From: Minicystis rosea
GTDB taxonomy: Bacteria > Myxococcota_A > Polyangia > Polyangiales > Polyangiaceae
Reading direction: 5' to 3'
Length of the DNA stretch: 64,000 nt
Assembly (NCBI GenBank): GCA_001931535.1
Contig: CP016211.1
Span: 5,439,573-5,503,572 of the forward strand
Part shown: positions 49,265-60,258 of the stretch, piece by piece
Layout: each line of letters opens with the position of its first letter
Position numbering within the stretch: the stretch's first letter is position 1
Position numbers and translations under genes: made by a program
The notes under the pieces: model-generated
What the model was told of the DNA's origin: nothing
Seen by the model: the letters and a program-made list of their open reading frames with translations, nothing else
Databases searched by the model: none

Positions 49265-50881
49265 TCACCGCTTGAACAGGCGCCCGAACAGGCTGGGGCG
49301 CCCCTTCTCCACCGGCTTCGGCGCGAGGACGGCGAGCTCGCGGGCGGCATCCGCGTGGCTCGGGGCGAGCTCCAGCACCTTCTCCAGATCGCGGACGCAG
49401 CCGGCCTGATCGCTGATCCGTTTACGCAGCATCGCGCGGTAGTAGCGCGCGGTCACGTGCCCCTCGTGCGCCACGAGCACGTCGTCGAGCTCGACGGTGA
49501 GCGCCTTCGCCGATGCAGGGTTCGCCTGGAATCGCGCCCACGCCGTCAGCGCGATCACGTCTGCGTCATCCGGCGCGGCCTTGCGCGCGGCCTCGCACGC
49601 ATCCACCGCGCCCTTCGCGTCGCGCGCCGAGAGCCGCTCGCGCGCCGCTGCGAGCAGCTCCGCCACGCTCTTGTCGGCGAACGGATCCGGCGCCGGCGGC
49701 GAAGGCGGCGCGGCGGCCCGCGTGTCCTTCGGCGTCTCGGACCGCAGCGTCCCGGTCGGTGATGCGTCCGCAGGGACGGCGACGATGCCGAGCTCACGCG
49801 CCGCTTCGACGAGGGGCGATGCCGGCGGGCTCGGGTCCGAGCTCACCGACGATCGTGCGGTCGCCGGCGTCTCCTCGGGGCGCGACGACGGCGGCTCGAC
49901 GGATCGCGGACCGGAGCTCGTCACCGACGAATCCGGCGCGCAATCGGCCTTCGCGCTGCCTTCACGCGCCTTGCGCGAGCTCGTGCGGCTCGCCACCGTC
50001 GTCCCGCGCTCGCCGTCACCGGGCGCGTCGGGCGCGGCTGCGCCCACGCGGTGCACCGTCGATTTGAGCTGCATCCGCGCCACCGCCGCGGAGGCCTGGG
50101 CCACGCTCGGCGTCGCATTGCTGCGCGCGGGCTCGCTCGCGCCGAGCGGCAGCGCGCCGGCCCCGAGATCGATCTGCCGCGTGATCAACGCCGCATACGC
50201 GAAGCGCCGCACCATCTCGGGCGGCGCGGCGCCGAGGGCGTCGAGCTCGGCCAGCGTCACCGGCCGCGACGCGAGCAGCTCGGCGAGCTTCGCCTCGGCC
50301 TCGTCGAGACCGCACCGAGACAACGTGGCCGCAGCGTGCAGGCGCATGGGCTTGTCGCCGAGGAGCGCGAGCGTCGTCTCCATCATCGCCGATCGCTCGC
50401 CGTGCATTCGCAGCCCGGCCCAGATCAGCGCGAGCGCGTCGACGCACGCGGGATCACCGCCCCAATCGGACAGCTCTTCGTGGCCGTCGAAATAGGCGTA
50501 GGTCGTCTCCTTCGGCAGCTCGAAGAGCCGCACCATTCTGCGGATGAACTGCTGCTCTGCGATCTGCTCCAGCGTGTCGCGCTCGATCCGGCCCGCGAGG
50601 AGGAGCACGTCGCCGAGGAGCCCCGCGGTCGCGAGCGCGGCGTCGAGCGTCGCTTGGTCAATGGCGCCCGCCTCGACCAACATTCCTCCGAGGAGCGCAT
50701 ACGCGTCCCCGGGGCGCACCTTCACGGGTATCCCGCGGGCGAGCCGCACCACGTGCTTCGCCCCATCCGGCGTCGTCAGGAAGAGCGCGCCCGTGAGCCG
50801 CCGATCCAGCGCATAGACGAGCAGATGTGCGATCGGGCTCCGCCCGAGATCACCTTCGGCAGTGGCCGACGCTTCTGCCAT
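49265..50881 (-). CDS. DUF4388 (PATAN-like)-TPR protein
   Basis: A 538-residue cytosolic protein. Residues about 10-130 match DUF4388 (DLGRSPIAHLLVYALDRRLTGALFLTTPDGAKHVVRLARG), a domain common in myxobacterial and deltaproteobacterial signalling proteins. The middle 150 residues are a Ser/Pro/Ala-rich linker. C-terminal TPR helices (AELLAAARERLSARDAKGAVDACEAARKAAPDDADVIALTAWARF) end the protein. Probably a scaffold in regulation. ATG 50881 (MAEASATAEG) is the first good start. Confidence 0.82.
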   Translation of the reverse strand: MAEASATAEGDLGRSPIAHLLVYALDRRLTGALFLTTPDGAKHVVRLARGIPVKVRPGDAYALLGGMLVEAGAIDQATLDAALATAGLLGDVLLLAGRIERDTLEQIAEQQFIRRMVRLFELPKETTYAYFDGHEELSDWGGDPACVDALALIWAGLRMHGERSAMMETTLALLGDKPMRLHAAATLSRCGLDEAEAKLAELLASRPVTLAELDALGAAPPEMVRRFAYAALITRQIDLGAGALPLGASEPARSNATPSVAQASAAVARMQLKSTVHRVGAAAPDAPGDGERGTTVASRTSSRKAREGSAKADCAPDSSVTSSGPRSVEPPSSRPEETPATARSSVSSDPSPPASPLVEAARELGIVAVPADASPTGTLRSETPKDTRAAAPPSPPAPDPFADKSVAELLAAARERLSARDAKGAVDACEAARKAAPDDADVIALTAWARFQANPASAKALTVELDDVLVAHEGHVTARYYRAMLRKRISDQAGCVRDLEKVLELAPSHADAARELAVLAPKPVEKGRPSLFGRLFKR

Positions 50882-50928
50882 GATGGCGAAGCTACCATAG
50901 CTCGTGCTCGATTGACTCGTTCTCGACG

Positions 50929-51999
50929 TCAGCCCGGGCAGGGAGGCGTCGCGTCGGCGCCGCCGAAGAACTCTGCGATCAGCGCGGCCCAGGCCCGGCG
51001 ATTTTCCTCGGGCCCGCATTTGAACGGCGGCTTGCGCGGCTTCTCTCCGGCGAGCGCGGCGCGCTGCTCGATGAAATACCGGAGCGCGAGCTCGGCGGCG
51101 TATTCGTGCACCGACTCACCGTTGTCCGGCTGAAAGGCATAGTACGTCCCACCCCGGACCATCGTGTCGCCGGGTGCATAAGGCCGAAGGCACGAAACGC
51201 GGGTGCCACAGCGCGCGACGATGGCGTCGAAGATCGCGCCCAGCGCACGCTTGGACCAATCGTCGTGATCTTGATCATTGAGGTGGAAGACCTCGTGAAA
51301 GATCGTGTCGCGCACGGCTTCGGCGGAGGCGTGCAACGAGCCCGATACGTTGTACGAGACCGTCCAGCCCTCGGCATAGGCGCTCGGCGTGGTGCGCCCG
51401 ACCGAGCGAAAGAAGCGGTATGCGAGCGGTCGATGACGATAGCGCACGGGCGCGGTGGCCTGCGGCGCGATGGCCGCGAAGAAGGCATCGAAATCGCGAC
51501 GAGCCCCGGCGATCCACGCGAGGTGCCGGCGGTGCTTGCCCATCGGCGGCTCGGGCACGAGGTGGATGCGGCCGCGGAATCCGCCATCCATGTCCTGCTC
51601 GACCTGCACACCGGCGACGTCGCCCGAGGACTCGTAGAGCTCCCAAGCAATGCGCAGCGCTTCGGGATCGGCCTCGTAGCGCGCGCCGAACGAGCAGCGA
51701 GCCCGCTCCCCTTCGGCGGCGATCGCTGCACATCGCGCCGCACCGGGCAGCGTGGTCGCGGCATCGGGAAAGAGAATGGCAGCGACATCGAACCGAGGAG
51801 ACGTCTCGGGCGGCGCCGCATCGATGTGATCGATCACGCCTCCATCCGAGCCAACGTGTGCCAGCTCCGCGGGGGCAACGGGGACCGAGACCGACGCCGG
51901 CGGCGACGTCGACGGTGGCGGCGGAGGCGGGCCGGACGAAGGGCAACCCGCAAAAATCAGCGAGGATATGGCGATGATCGGCAGCGCGAGGCGAGCCAC
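50929..51999 (-). CDS. Lipoprotein with HExxH metalloprotease-like motif
   Basis: A 356-residue lipoprotein. GTG 51999 gives a compact signal (VARLALPIIAISSLIFAGC, Cys19); an ATG 54 bp upstream would add a long n-region. A Pro-rich linker follows. The central IFHEVFHLND segment has the zinc HExxH, with a possible third ligand in the later VHEYAAELALRYF. Such exported minimal metalloproteases are common in Myxococcota. Substrate unknown. Confidence 0.77.
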   Translation of the reverse strand: MARLALPIIAISSLIFAGCPSSGPPPPPPSTSPPASVSVPVAPAELAHVGSDGGVIDHIDAAPPETSPRFDVAAILFPDAATTLPGAARCAAIAAEGERARCSFGARYEADPEALRIAWELYESSGDVAGVQVEQDMDGGFRGRIHLVPEPPMGKHRRHLAWIAGARRDFDAFFAAIAPQATAPVRYRHRPLAYRFFRSVGRTTPSAYAEGWTVSYNVSGSLHASAEAVRDTIFHEVFHLNDQDHDDWSKRALGAIFDAIVARCGTRVSCLRPYAPGDTMVRGGTYYAFQPDNGESVHEYAAELALRYFIEQRAALAGEKPRKPPFKCGPEENRRAWAALIAEFFGGADATPPCPG

Positions 52000-52104
52000 G
52001 GAGAGAGCATGCCCCCGGTCACCGGGCTGAAGCCAGTGGGGCGGCATGGTCATTGCGAGATTGGTTCAGCCCACAAAGCCTGAGCACATCTCCGAGAGGT
52101 TCTC

Positions 52105-52755
52105 ATGAATCGAACGTCCCATTCTCTTCGTGCAGTGCTGTTTGCAGCATTCGCGGGCCTGTCGCTCTTCACGGCCACCGGCTGCAAGACCTCGGTCAAC
52201 GGCGGCGGCACGGGTGGAACCGGCGCCACCGCGAGCAGCAGCACGGGCGGCACCATCGCCGACGGTGGCAGCTGTGGTATCGGCGGCAGTTGGGGTGACG
52301 GCGGCAGCAGCGGCGGTGACGGCACCAGCACCGGCAATGGTGGAAGCGGCGGGCAAGGCAGCGGGTGTGTTGCCGGCGGGTGCAGCGGTCAGCTCTGCGT
52401 CGAGGAGAACTCGGACATCGGCACCACGTGCGAGTGGCAGGAGGTCTACGCGTGCTTCCACGCGTTCGGCGTCTGTGAGCGCGGGGCCGGCGGCGAGTGC
52501 GGCTGGCGCCAAACGAAGGAGCTGGAGGCGTGCATCGACGCCGATGGTCGCCTGCCCGCGACAGGTCAGTGCGTGCGCAACGCGGGCGACGCGTGCAGCA
52601 GCGACGACGACTGCAGCGCCGGCGGCTGCGGCGGCGAGGTGTGCTTCAACCCGTCGCTCTCGAGCGGCGTGTCCACGTGCGATTGCACGACGCCGGCCAA
52701 GGCGAGCTGCGGCTGTGTGGAAGGGAAATGCGCTTGGTGGAAAGATCTCTACTGA
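52105..52755 (+). CDS. Eight-cysteine-cluster lipoprotein
   Basis: A 216-residue lipoprotein (signal ending ATGC, Cys27), then a Gly/Ser-rich spacer to about residue 90. The next module reads GCVAGGCSGQLCVEENSDIG then TTCEWQEVYACFHAFGVCERG and CGWRQTKELEAC, the eight-cysteine-cluster pattern. A second Cys-rich part follows with ACSSDDDCSAGGCGGEVCF. Probably disulfide-bonded on the cell surface. Starts divergently from the metalloprotease lipoprotein. Confidence 0.82.
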   Translation: MNRTSHSLRAVLFAAFAGLSLFTATGCKTSVNGGGTGGTGATASSSTGGTIADGGSCGIGGSWGDGGSSGGDGTSTGNGGSGGQGSGCVAGGCSGQLCVEENSDIGTTCEWQEVYACFHAFGVCERGAGGECGWRQTKELEACIDADGRLPATGQCVRNAGDACSSDDDCSAGGCGGEVCFNPSLSSGVSTCDCTTPAKASCGCVEGKCAWWKDLY

Positions 52756-52889
52756 AGCGCGGAGCAGCAGCGGAGCGCGGCGCCTGCGATCACGAAACGA
52801 TCTGAAATCCTAGGGGATCGCGCTCGTCCCCTCCCCTCACCGTCGGCGGAGAGCGAGCGAGCAGCGACGGCACCGGCAATCGCACGAGC

Positions 52890-52920
52890 GGCCCGCGCGG
52901 CCTGCATGAACGCGCGGGCC
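52890..52920. terminator. Ten-bp hairpin upstream of the NtrC-type gene
   Basis: GGCCCGCGCG and CGCGCGGGCC pair perfectly around 11 nt, 83 bp before the regulator start. It may end the preceding transcript or lie in the leader. No T-run. Confidence 0.4.
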
Positions 52921-53002
52921 TGCGGGCGGCGCGGTGCCCCACGAAGGCCGGCGTTCGCGGCCGTGCCCGCGCGCGGGTTTGATCTGCTACCGTCCCCCGG
53001 CC

Positions 53003-54385
<1,383 letters not shown>

Positions 54386-54392
54386 AACGACG

Positions 54393-54416
54393 CGAGCACG
54401 CTGCCGCGCGTGCTCG
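54393..54416. terminator. Bidirectional hairpin between convergent genes
   Basis: CGAGCACGC-TGCCGC-GCGTGCTCG, a 9-bp perfect stem, 8 bp after the regulator stop and 18 bp after the end of the opposite gene. No T-run on either side. Confidence 0.55.
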
Positions 54417-54433
54417 ATGCGCGTCGCTCGACG

Positions 54434-54829
54434 TCAGGTCGAGGGCACGGATCGATGCGCGTCTCGCCAGCGGCCACTCGCGATGCGCGGGCGGCCCTCG
54501 ACCTGCTCGGGCCGCAGAAGATACGCCTCGGCACGACCGCCGCCCGCGAGGTGAATCGCTTGGCGACGATAGAAGTCTGGATGCCCTTCGTACTCGTCGA
54601 GGGCCGCGAGCTGCGCGAAGGGGACCACGTAAAGCTCACCGTGCACGGCCGTCGTGCCGCCGGGAACGAGCGCTGGATACGGGCCGAGATCGACGAGCTC
54701 GTAGGCCGGCGTCGTGATCACGGCGCGCACGAGACGCGCATCGGCGAGGAAGCGATGGCCCGGCTCGCCGTGGAGGAGCGTGCCGTAGACGAAGATCCGC
54801 CGCGAAGCCGAGCGAGACGTCGAGCTCAC
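54434..54829 (-). CDS. Gamma-glutamylcyclotransferase-like (AIG2/GGCT) protein
   Basis: A 131-residue protein starting with GTG at 54829 (VSSTSRSAS). RIFVYGTLLHGEPGH holds the YGTL substrate-binding motif; later ELVDLGPYPALVPGG and LAALDEYEGHPDFYRR contain the conserved catalytic Glu region. Members convert gamma-glutamyl amines to 5-oxoproline or act on other gamma-glutamyl compounds. The last gene of a four-gene minus-strand operon with unrelated membrane and exported proteins. Confidence 0.87.
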   Translation of the reverse strand: MSSTSRSASRRIFVYGTLLHGEPGHRFLADARLVRAVITTPAYELVDLGPYPALVPGGTTAVHGELYVVPFAQLAALDEYEGHPDFYRRQAIHLAGGGRAEAYLLRPEQVEGRPRIASGRWRDAHRSVPST

Positions 54830-54863
54830 GGCGCGGAGCGACGAGCGTCGCGCACGAGCGTGC

Positions 54864-55274
54864 TCACGGGCTCGATCCGCCGGTGCCACCCGTGCCTGCA
54901 CCACCGGTGCCCGTGGCACTGCTCGATGTCGCGCCGCCCGTGCCCGTGGCGCTGCTCGATGTCGCGCCGCCCGTGCCTGTAGCGCTGCTCGATGTCGCGC
55001 CGCCAGTGCCCGTCGCGCTGCTGCTCGACGTTGCGCCGCCCGTGCCCGTCGCGCTGCTCGACGTCGTGCCACCGCCGGTACCCGTGGCGCTGCTCGACGT
55101 GCCGCCGCCTGCGCCGGTCGCAGTGGCGTTTGGCATGCAGCCGGCGGGCAGGCCGAGGGCCGCGCAGTCCGATGCGCTCTTCGCGCAACCGACCATGGGG
55201 ATCGCGACGGCGAGGAGGAGGAGGGACGCGGAGGCGAGCGCCGCGAGCATCGATCTCGAGATTGCTGCGCGCAT
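54864..55274 (-). CDS. Small lipoprotein with Ser/Thr/Gly tandem repeats
   Basis: A 136-residue lipoprotein (signal ending MVGC, Cys30). The C-terminal 80 residues are repeats of SSSATGTGGAT (11 residues, 33 bp in DNA; about six copies at 54900-55120). The short mature domain before the repeats has two cysteines (DCAALGLPAGC). ATG 55274 follows the PEGA gene by 2 bp. Repeat number is likely to vary. Function unknown. Confidence 0.77.
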   Translation of the reverse strand: MRAAISRSMLAALASASLLLLAVAIPMVGCAKSASDCAALGLPAGCMPNATATGAGGGTSSSATGTGGGTTSSSATGTGGATSSSSATGTGGATSSSATGTGGATSSSATGTGGATSSSATGTGGAGTGGTGGSSP

Positions 55275-55276
55275 GA

Positions 55277-56467
55277 TCAAAACGCTCCTCGCATCCACAG
55301 ACCGGCACCATCGGGCGAGACCACCGGCGCGAACGAGATCGACGCCGCGCGCGGGGCGCTCGTGACGGCGCGGCCGGTCGCGGGCGTGTCCGATCCGGTG
55401 AAAGCCCAAACGCCGGTGATCACGGCTGCTCCCAAGAGCACACCGCCGCCGATGAGGAAGCCGGTGCCGACGTTCATCAAGTTGTCGTGGTTCTTCCGCA
55501 GGCTGAGCAGCGTGGAGCAGCCGGTGTTGCTCGGCTGGCACGGCGTGTCGCCCTGACCGGCATGCGCGGACTTCAGCTCGGTGAGCAGCGAGTCGGCAGC
55601 GGAGCCATGCGCGAACGACGCGGCATACAGCGCCGCGCCGACACCGCCCGCGACCAACGCGGCCCCGCCGAGCACGAAGAACGGCACCTTGGTGCGATTC
55701 GCCGAGGCGTAGCGGTTGCCGGTGGAGGTCGACTGCACGAGCTCGACCTTCACCGCGGCGGTGCGCTGCGCGGCGACTTGCACGCTCTTCTGAGCTTCCT
55801 CGTAGCCGGCGCGCTTCACGACGATCAGCGTGCTCTTGCCCGGCGTCACGAAGACCTCACCCGGGAGCGGTGATTGGCCGACGACCCGATCATCGACGAT
55901 GACGTCCGCGCCGTCGACGTTGACCGCGATCGTCACGGACCCGACCTTCTTGCGCGCCTCGGCGAACGCCTCCTCGAGCGGCTTGCGGTCCGGGCCTTCC
56001 TCCTTCACGCGGAGCGCGGCGGCGTAGTGATCGGTCGCGGCGGCCCACTGCCCGGCCTTCGCTTCACAGCTCGCCAACGCGCCGAGGGTGTCGGCGTCGC
56101 TCTTTCGCGCGATGGCGGCCGTCAGCATCGTGAGACCTTCATCCGTCTCGCCGCGCTCGCACGCCTCCGTGCCGCGCTTCACCAGATCGGCGAGCCGCGC
56201 TTCGGTCTGCTTCGCGAGGATCTTGGCGGCCTCTTCCTTCGCCGGATCGACCGGCGCATCGGCCTTGGCTTTGCCGGCGTCCGGCTTCGCGCTGTCGGGC
56301 TTCGCGCTGTCGGGCTTCGCTCCATCCGACTTGGGCGGAGGCTTGGATGCGTTGGGCTTGCCCGCGTCCGGCTTGGGCTGGGCCAACGCGGGCGACGCCG
56401 ACAACGCAGGCAACACGGCGAGGACGGTAGCGGTGAGGACCGGAGCGAGTGATGAGCGAAGACGCAT
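55277..56467 (-). CDS. Exported PEGA-domain protein
   Basis: A 396-residue protein with a signal (cleavage after SPALA). A Lys/Pro/Asp-rich linker (PKPDAGKPNASKPPPKSDG) is followed by a TPR-like region (residues about 80-170), a PEGA domain (VGSVTIAVNVDGADVIVDDRVVGQSPLPGEVFVTPG) and two C-terminal hydrophobic segments. PEGA domains are thought to bind at surfaces. ATG 56467 is chosen: the upstream sequence in frame is non-coding and belongs to a frameshifted neighbour. Part of the zinc-ribbon operon. Confidence 0.85.
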   Translation of the reverse strand: MRLRSSLAPVLTATVLAVLPALSASPALAQPKPDAGKPNASKPPPKSDGAKPDSAKPDSAKPDAGKAKADAPVDPAKEEAAKILAKQTEARLADLVKRGTEACERGETDEGLTMLTAAIARKSDADTLGALASCEAKAGQWAAATDHYAAALRVKEEGPDRKPLEEAFAEARKKVGSVTIAVNVDGADVIVDDRVVGQSPLPGEVFVTPGKSTLIVVKRAGYEEAQKSVQVAAQRTAAVKVELVQSTSTGNRYASANRTKVPFFVLGGAALVAGGVGAALYAASFAHGSAADSLLTELKSAHAGQGDTPCQPSNTGCSTLLSLRKNHDNLMNVGTGFLIGGGVLLGAAVITGVWAFTGSDTPATGRAVTSAPRAASISFAPVVSPDGAGLWMRGAF

Positions 56468-56570
56468 GGTATGGGCTGGGCGCGAAGCGCGTCGCGACCA
56501 TAGCACCACTGTGTCAGCGCGGCGCACCAGAAGCAGGTTCGCTGTGCTCAGCGAAGCGGAGATGGCGCGA

Positions 56571-57880
56571 TCACCGCTTCGACGGCTTCCCCGGCTGCAT
56601 CGGCATCGTCGACGGTGACGACTTCCCCCCGGCTGCATCGGCTGCATCGGTTGAGTCGGTTGCGTGGGTTGCGTCGGCTGCGTCGCTTGCGGCGACTGCA
56701 TCGGCCGGGACGCCGGCGACGTCGTCGTGCGCGTGGGCGCGGGTCGACGATGATCGTCGGCGTACATCGTGTAGAGGACCACCGCCGTCGTGATGACCGA
56801 CACGATCGCGAGCACGAAGAAGAAGATCTTCCAGAACGACCACGGCGCCTTACCGACGACCTCGCCGGTCTGTCCGTTCACGAGGAACTGGTAGGGCTTG
56901 CCGTTGTAGCGATAGGCCGCGATCCAGATGGGCAGGAGCACGTGCTTGAAGGTCACGTGCGAGAAGTGGTTGTTGACGTAGAGGTTCCGGTGCGTGTCGC
57001 CGGGAACGTCGCGCGCGCAGCGGCCCTCCTGCGTCTGGCTCATGCTCTGCTGGCCCTTGGTCCAGGCGGGCATGAGATCGATGGCGTACGACTCCGCGCG
57101 CCACCCAGCGAGAAACTCCGGGCGATACGGCGTGAGCTGCTGCGTGTTGAAGGTCTGGAACTTGGCGACCAGATCCTCGGGCAAGCCCTTCGACGCACAG
57201 ACGAGCGTGTCGTCGAAGAAGTCCTGCCGCCAACCTGAGGCCGGCTCCCAGCGCGTGTGCTGCACTTGGCGCGACTGCTGGTTGCCCTCCGAGTCGGTGT
57301 AGTACTCGGTCTCGTAGTAGTAGTAGCCGGCGTCCGCGCTCCAATCGGATCGCACCCACGCATCGAAGGTCCAGAAGGGGATGTAGACGCCCCCCATCTC
57401 CTGGAGCTTCGCCATCTTCTTCAGGTCGTTGGGGCGGAACCAGAGATCGCCGAGCCACTCCTCGAACTTCTTGTTCGCGGCGGCCTTGTCGACCTTGAAG
57501 GGCACCATCGACTCGGGCGTGATCGGGTTGCCCGCGGCTTCCTGTTGGAGCACCTGCTGCGATCCGCAGAAGGCGCACTTGGCGGTGTTCTCACCGGGCG
57601 TGACGTTCACGGTCGCGCCGCAGTCGTTGCAGCTCACCGTCGTGACGGGCGTGCCGAAGCCGCGCGCGGCCATGGCCATGCCCTGCTCGATCGGGATCTC
57701 GCGACCGCCCGGCGGGCCACCGCCCTGCTGCCCCTGCTGCTGCTGCGGCACGGCTTGCTGCGTGCCGCAGTACGGGCACTTCATCGCCTGCGCGCCGGCG
57801 TCGTAATGCAGCTTGGCGCCGCAGTTCTGACAGGGGAAATTGTCTCCGGACGACGCGGGCTCGGTAGGCGGCTGGTTCAC
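56571..57880 (-). CDS. Zinc-ribbon membrane protein, apparent frameshift near its end
   Basis: About 436 residues. Two zinc ribbons: CQNCGAKLHYDAGAQAMKCPYCG (residues 17-39) and CNDCGATVNVTPGENTAKCAFCG (about 85-107). The middle region is rich in aromatics (FWTFDAWVRSDWSADAGYYYY), then one membrane segment (IFFFVLAIVSVITTAVVLY) and a Gln/Pro/Thr-rich tail. As read, the frame runs on through 56468 into the PEGA gene. One more base in the run of six C at 56625-56630 gives MPMQPGKPSKR and a stop at 56571, a more natural end. Role unknown. Confidence 0.77.
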
Positions 57881-58032
57881 GGCCGCGGAGTATATCGAAG
57901 TCGGGAAGAACCTGCGCGTCGCGCAGCGCGCTCGAACGGACGAGCGCGCGACATCGGAAGAGGGAGGCTAGGCTCTGTCCGACGACTGCTGCGTGCCCCG
58001 CATCGTCGGTCGAGCTCGCTCGAAATACGAGC

Positions 58033-60258
58033 CTAGCGCTTGAGCGGCGGGGGCGTCTTCCGCTGGCGCGGGATGCCTTCGGCCGGCGTGTTGCGGCTCA
58101 CGCCGGGCGGAGGCGGCGTGCTGCTGTTCGGGCGCGAGGGCGGCGTCGCCGCGCGGCTCGGCATCGGCGTGAGGCTCTTGACCCGGAGGACACCGGTCTC
58201 GACCTCGACCTCGACACCGAGGCTGCGGCAACGCCGCACGACGCGCTCGGGCTCGATGTCCGGTTGAATGAGGAGACCACCGGGCGGCGACGGATCGACG
58301 AAGACCTCGCTCGCGGGACGCCGCGTGCGGAGCAGCTCGCGCACCTCGGGATCGTCGACCCAGAGGAAGCCCGAAGCCCCCACCAATTGCCCGCGACCGA
58401 TGACGGTGCTGGCCTGCACGAGGAGCCGCGAGATGGTGTCGGGGAGCGGCGCGATCTGCTCGATGCGCGTGCGCACCGAGTCGCTCTCGAGACCGGCGGA
58501 GAGCGCGCGCGCCAAGGCTTGGGGCGTGAGCAGCAGATCGAGCTCGGCGCCGACGCGGCCCAGCTCGGCGAAGGGCGCGATGCCGAGCACGTGCGCGATG
58601 CGCGCCGATTGACCGACGCGCAGCGCCTGCGTGTCGATGAATTTGCTCGGCGTGGGATCGATGGTCGGGCGGAGCCCGCTGAGCAGCGCGCGGCCGCGCG
58701 GCGTGAGACGGACGGTGGGCGCGCCGGCGGCGATCTCCTCGGCGCTGCCGCCGAGGTCGATGATGCCGAGCGCGGGCAACGTCTCCAGCGCGACGCGCCT
58801 CGTGACGGTGAGCACGTCGGGCACGTCCACCGCGGCGCGCTCGGCCCAGCGTCGCAGCAAGCGCTCGATGCCGGGCACGCGCTCGTCCGCAGCGAGGTAG
58901 CCCTCGAGCGAATGCCACGGGACCCAGCGGCCTTCGCCGAGATCGGTGAGCGCGTCGATGACCATCTCGCGCAGCGCGCCGATCGGGCTCGCGTCGCGGT
59001 TGCTCTCGGCGACACGCAGCACCTCGCGCTCGGCGCGCGCCTCGTCCCACGCGCCGCCGCGACGCCACGTGGTGAAGAGGATCTGCGAGAGCTCGTACAT
59101 CGCGAGCACGCCGGGAGGCGTAGCCGGCGACGCGGCCGTCGGATCCCAGAGACCGACCGCGCGCGAGAGCGCGGCGACCAGCGCGATCGTCTCCACGTCG
59201 CGACCGAAGCGCTGCGCGAGCTTCAAGAGCAGCGAGCGCGGCGTGCCCACGCCGGCGCGCACCTCGCTCCCGGGCTCGCGCACGCAGAACGCCATCGCCA
59301 CCGCGAGGAACGCGGGATCCGACGCGAAGCGCGCGCGCCGCGGAGCGTGATCCTCCTCCAGCACGAAGGACCGGATCTGCGCGCGCCGCGTCTCGCGCAT
59401 GCGCCGGCGATCGGCGCCGACGATGTTGGCCACCTCGGTGGGCACCACGTGCCGGTTCGGGTGGATCGGAATGAGGAAGGCCCGGCGCTCCAGCGAGAAG
59501 CCGGCGCCGCGCCGGGTCGCCGTGACGCCGCCCGCGCCGCGCAAACGCAGCGGCTCGCGCTCAAGATCGAGGAGCTCCTGCGTGTCGACCTCGCCGCCGA
59601 CGGCCTCGATCGATTCGAGCAACCGGCGCTCGACCGGGGGCACCTTCTCGAGCTCCTCCTGCAAGCGATCGGGATCGCTCAGCACCTCCCACGCGGGCTC
59701 GAGCGAGAGCGCGATGGGAGGGTTCGCGGGCCGGCCGAGGTAGTGCCCGGCGATGGCGCTCAACGTCTCGAACGGCGCCTGCGCGAGCAGGGCACGGAGC
59801 GCGCGCGGATCCTCACCTTCCCAGCTCTTCAACTGAAGGAGGAAGGCCGTGGGGAGGACCAGCTCGATGCCGTGATCGATGCGGCGGCCGAAGACCACGC
59901 CGCGCGCGAGCAACGGCTCGAGGCCCGCAGGCAGCGACGGCACGATGAGCGAGCCGCCGGCCTCGGCGATGCGGTGAAGGAGCTCACGGCTCGAGGCCGA
60001 CAGGCGCGAGGTGTCTCTCACGTCGGGGATGCCGACCAGCGCGCGTGCCGCCTGCGAGGGTGTGTCGATGCGCTTCCCTGGATCGACGCGGATGCCCATG
60101 CGCCCGATGAGGGCGTTGAGCTCCGAGTCGGGGAGCGCGCGAAGAATGACGTCGAGACGCCGAGCCATCGCGTCCAGAGCCTCTGCTCCGGCGACTTCTC
60201 GCTCCCCCGATGTCGCGGAGGAGGAGGGCTTACCGGGTCTCTCGTTGACCATGTTCAT
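58033..60258 (-). CDS. Large protein with helicase-associated (XPB/Ssl2 N-term)-like region
   Basis: A 741-residue cytosolic protein. Start ATG 60258 (MNMVNERPGK). Residues about 30-600 are helical with SAP-like or winged-helix-like segments (ELNALIGRMGIRVDPGKRID; GRWVPWHSLEGYLAADERV). Near the end VQASTVIGRGQLVGASGFLWVDDPEVRELL and GGLLIQPDIEPERVVRRC resemble the helicase-associated domain found in XPB-like proteins, but no helicase motor is present. A Pro/Ser-rich tail follows. It may bind DNA; identity is uncertain. Confidence 0.7.
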   Translation of the reverse strand: MNMVNERPGKPSSSATSGEREVAGAEALDAMARRLDVILRALPDSELNALIGRMGIRVDPGKRIDTPSQAARALVGIPDVRDTSRLSASSRELLHRIAEAGGSLIVPSLPAGLEPLLARGVVFGRRIDHGIELVLPTAFLLQLKSWEGEDPRALRALLAQAPFETLSAIAGHYLGRPANPPIALSLEPAWEVLSDPDRLQEELEKVPPVERRLLESIEAVGGEVDTQELLDLEREPLRLRGAGGVTATRRGAGFSLERRAFLIPIHPNRHVVPTEVANIVGADRRRMRETRRAQIRSFVLEEDHAPRRARFASDPAFLAVAMAFCVREPGSEVRAGVGTPRSLLLKLAQRFGRDVETIALVAALSRAVGLWDPTAASPATPPGVLAMYELSQILFTTWRRGGAWDEARAEREVLRVAESNRDASPIGALREMVIDALTDLGEGRWVPWHSLEGYLAADERVPGIERLLRRWAERAAVDVPDVLTVTRRVALETLPALGIIDLGGSAEEIAAGAPTVRLTPRGRALLSGLRPTIDPTPSKFIDTQALRVGQSARIAHVLGIAPFAELGRVGAELDLLLTPQALARALSAGLESDSVRTRIEQIAPLPDTISRLLVQASTVIGRGQLVGASGFLWVDDPEVRELLRTRRPASEVFVDPSPPGGLLIQPDIEPERVVRRCRSLGVEVEVETGVLRVKSLTPMPSRAATPPSRPNSSTPPPPGVSRNTPAEGIPRQRKTPPPLKR

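Noticed and set aside
55277..57880. One 867-residue zinc-ribbon/PEGA fusion protein
   Set aside because: The joining stretch 56468-56625 has no protein-like character, the PEGA part begins with its own signal peptide, and a one-base change in a C-run gives a natural stop.
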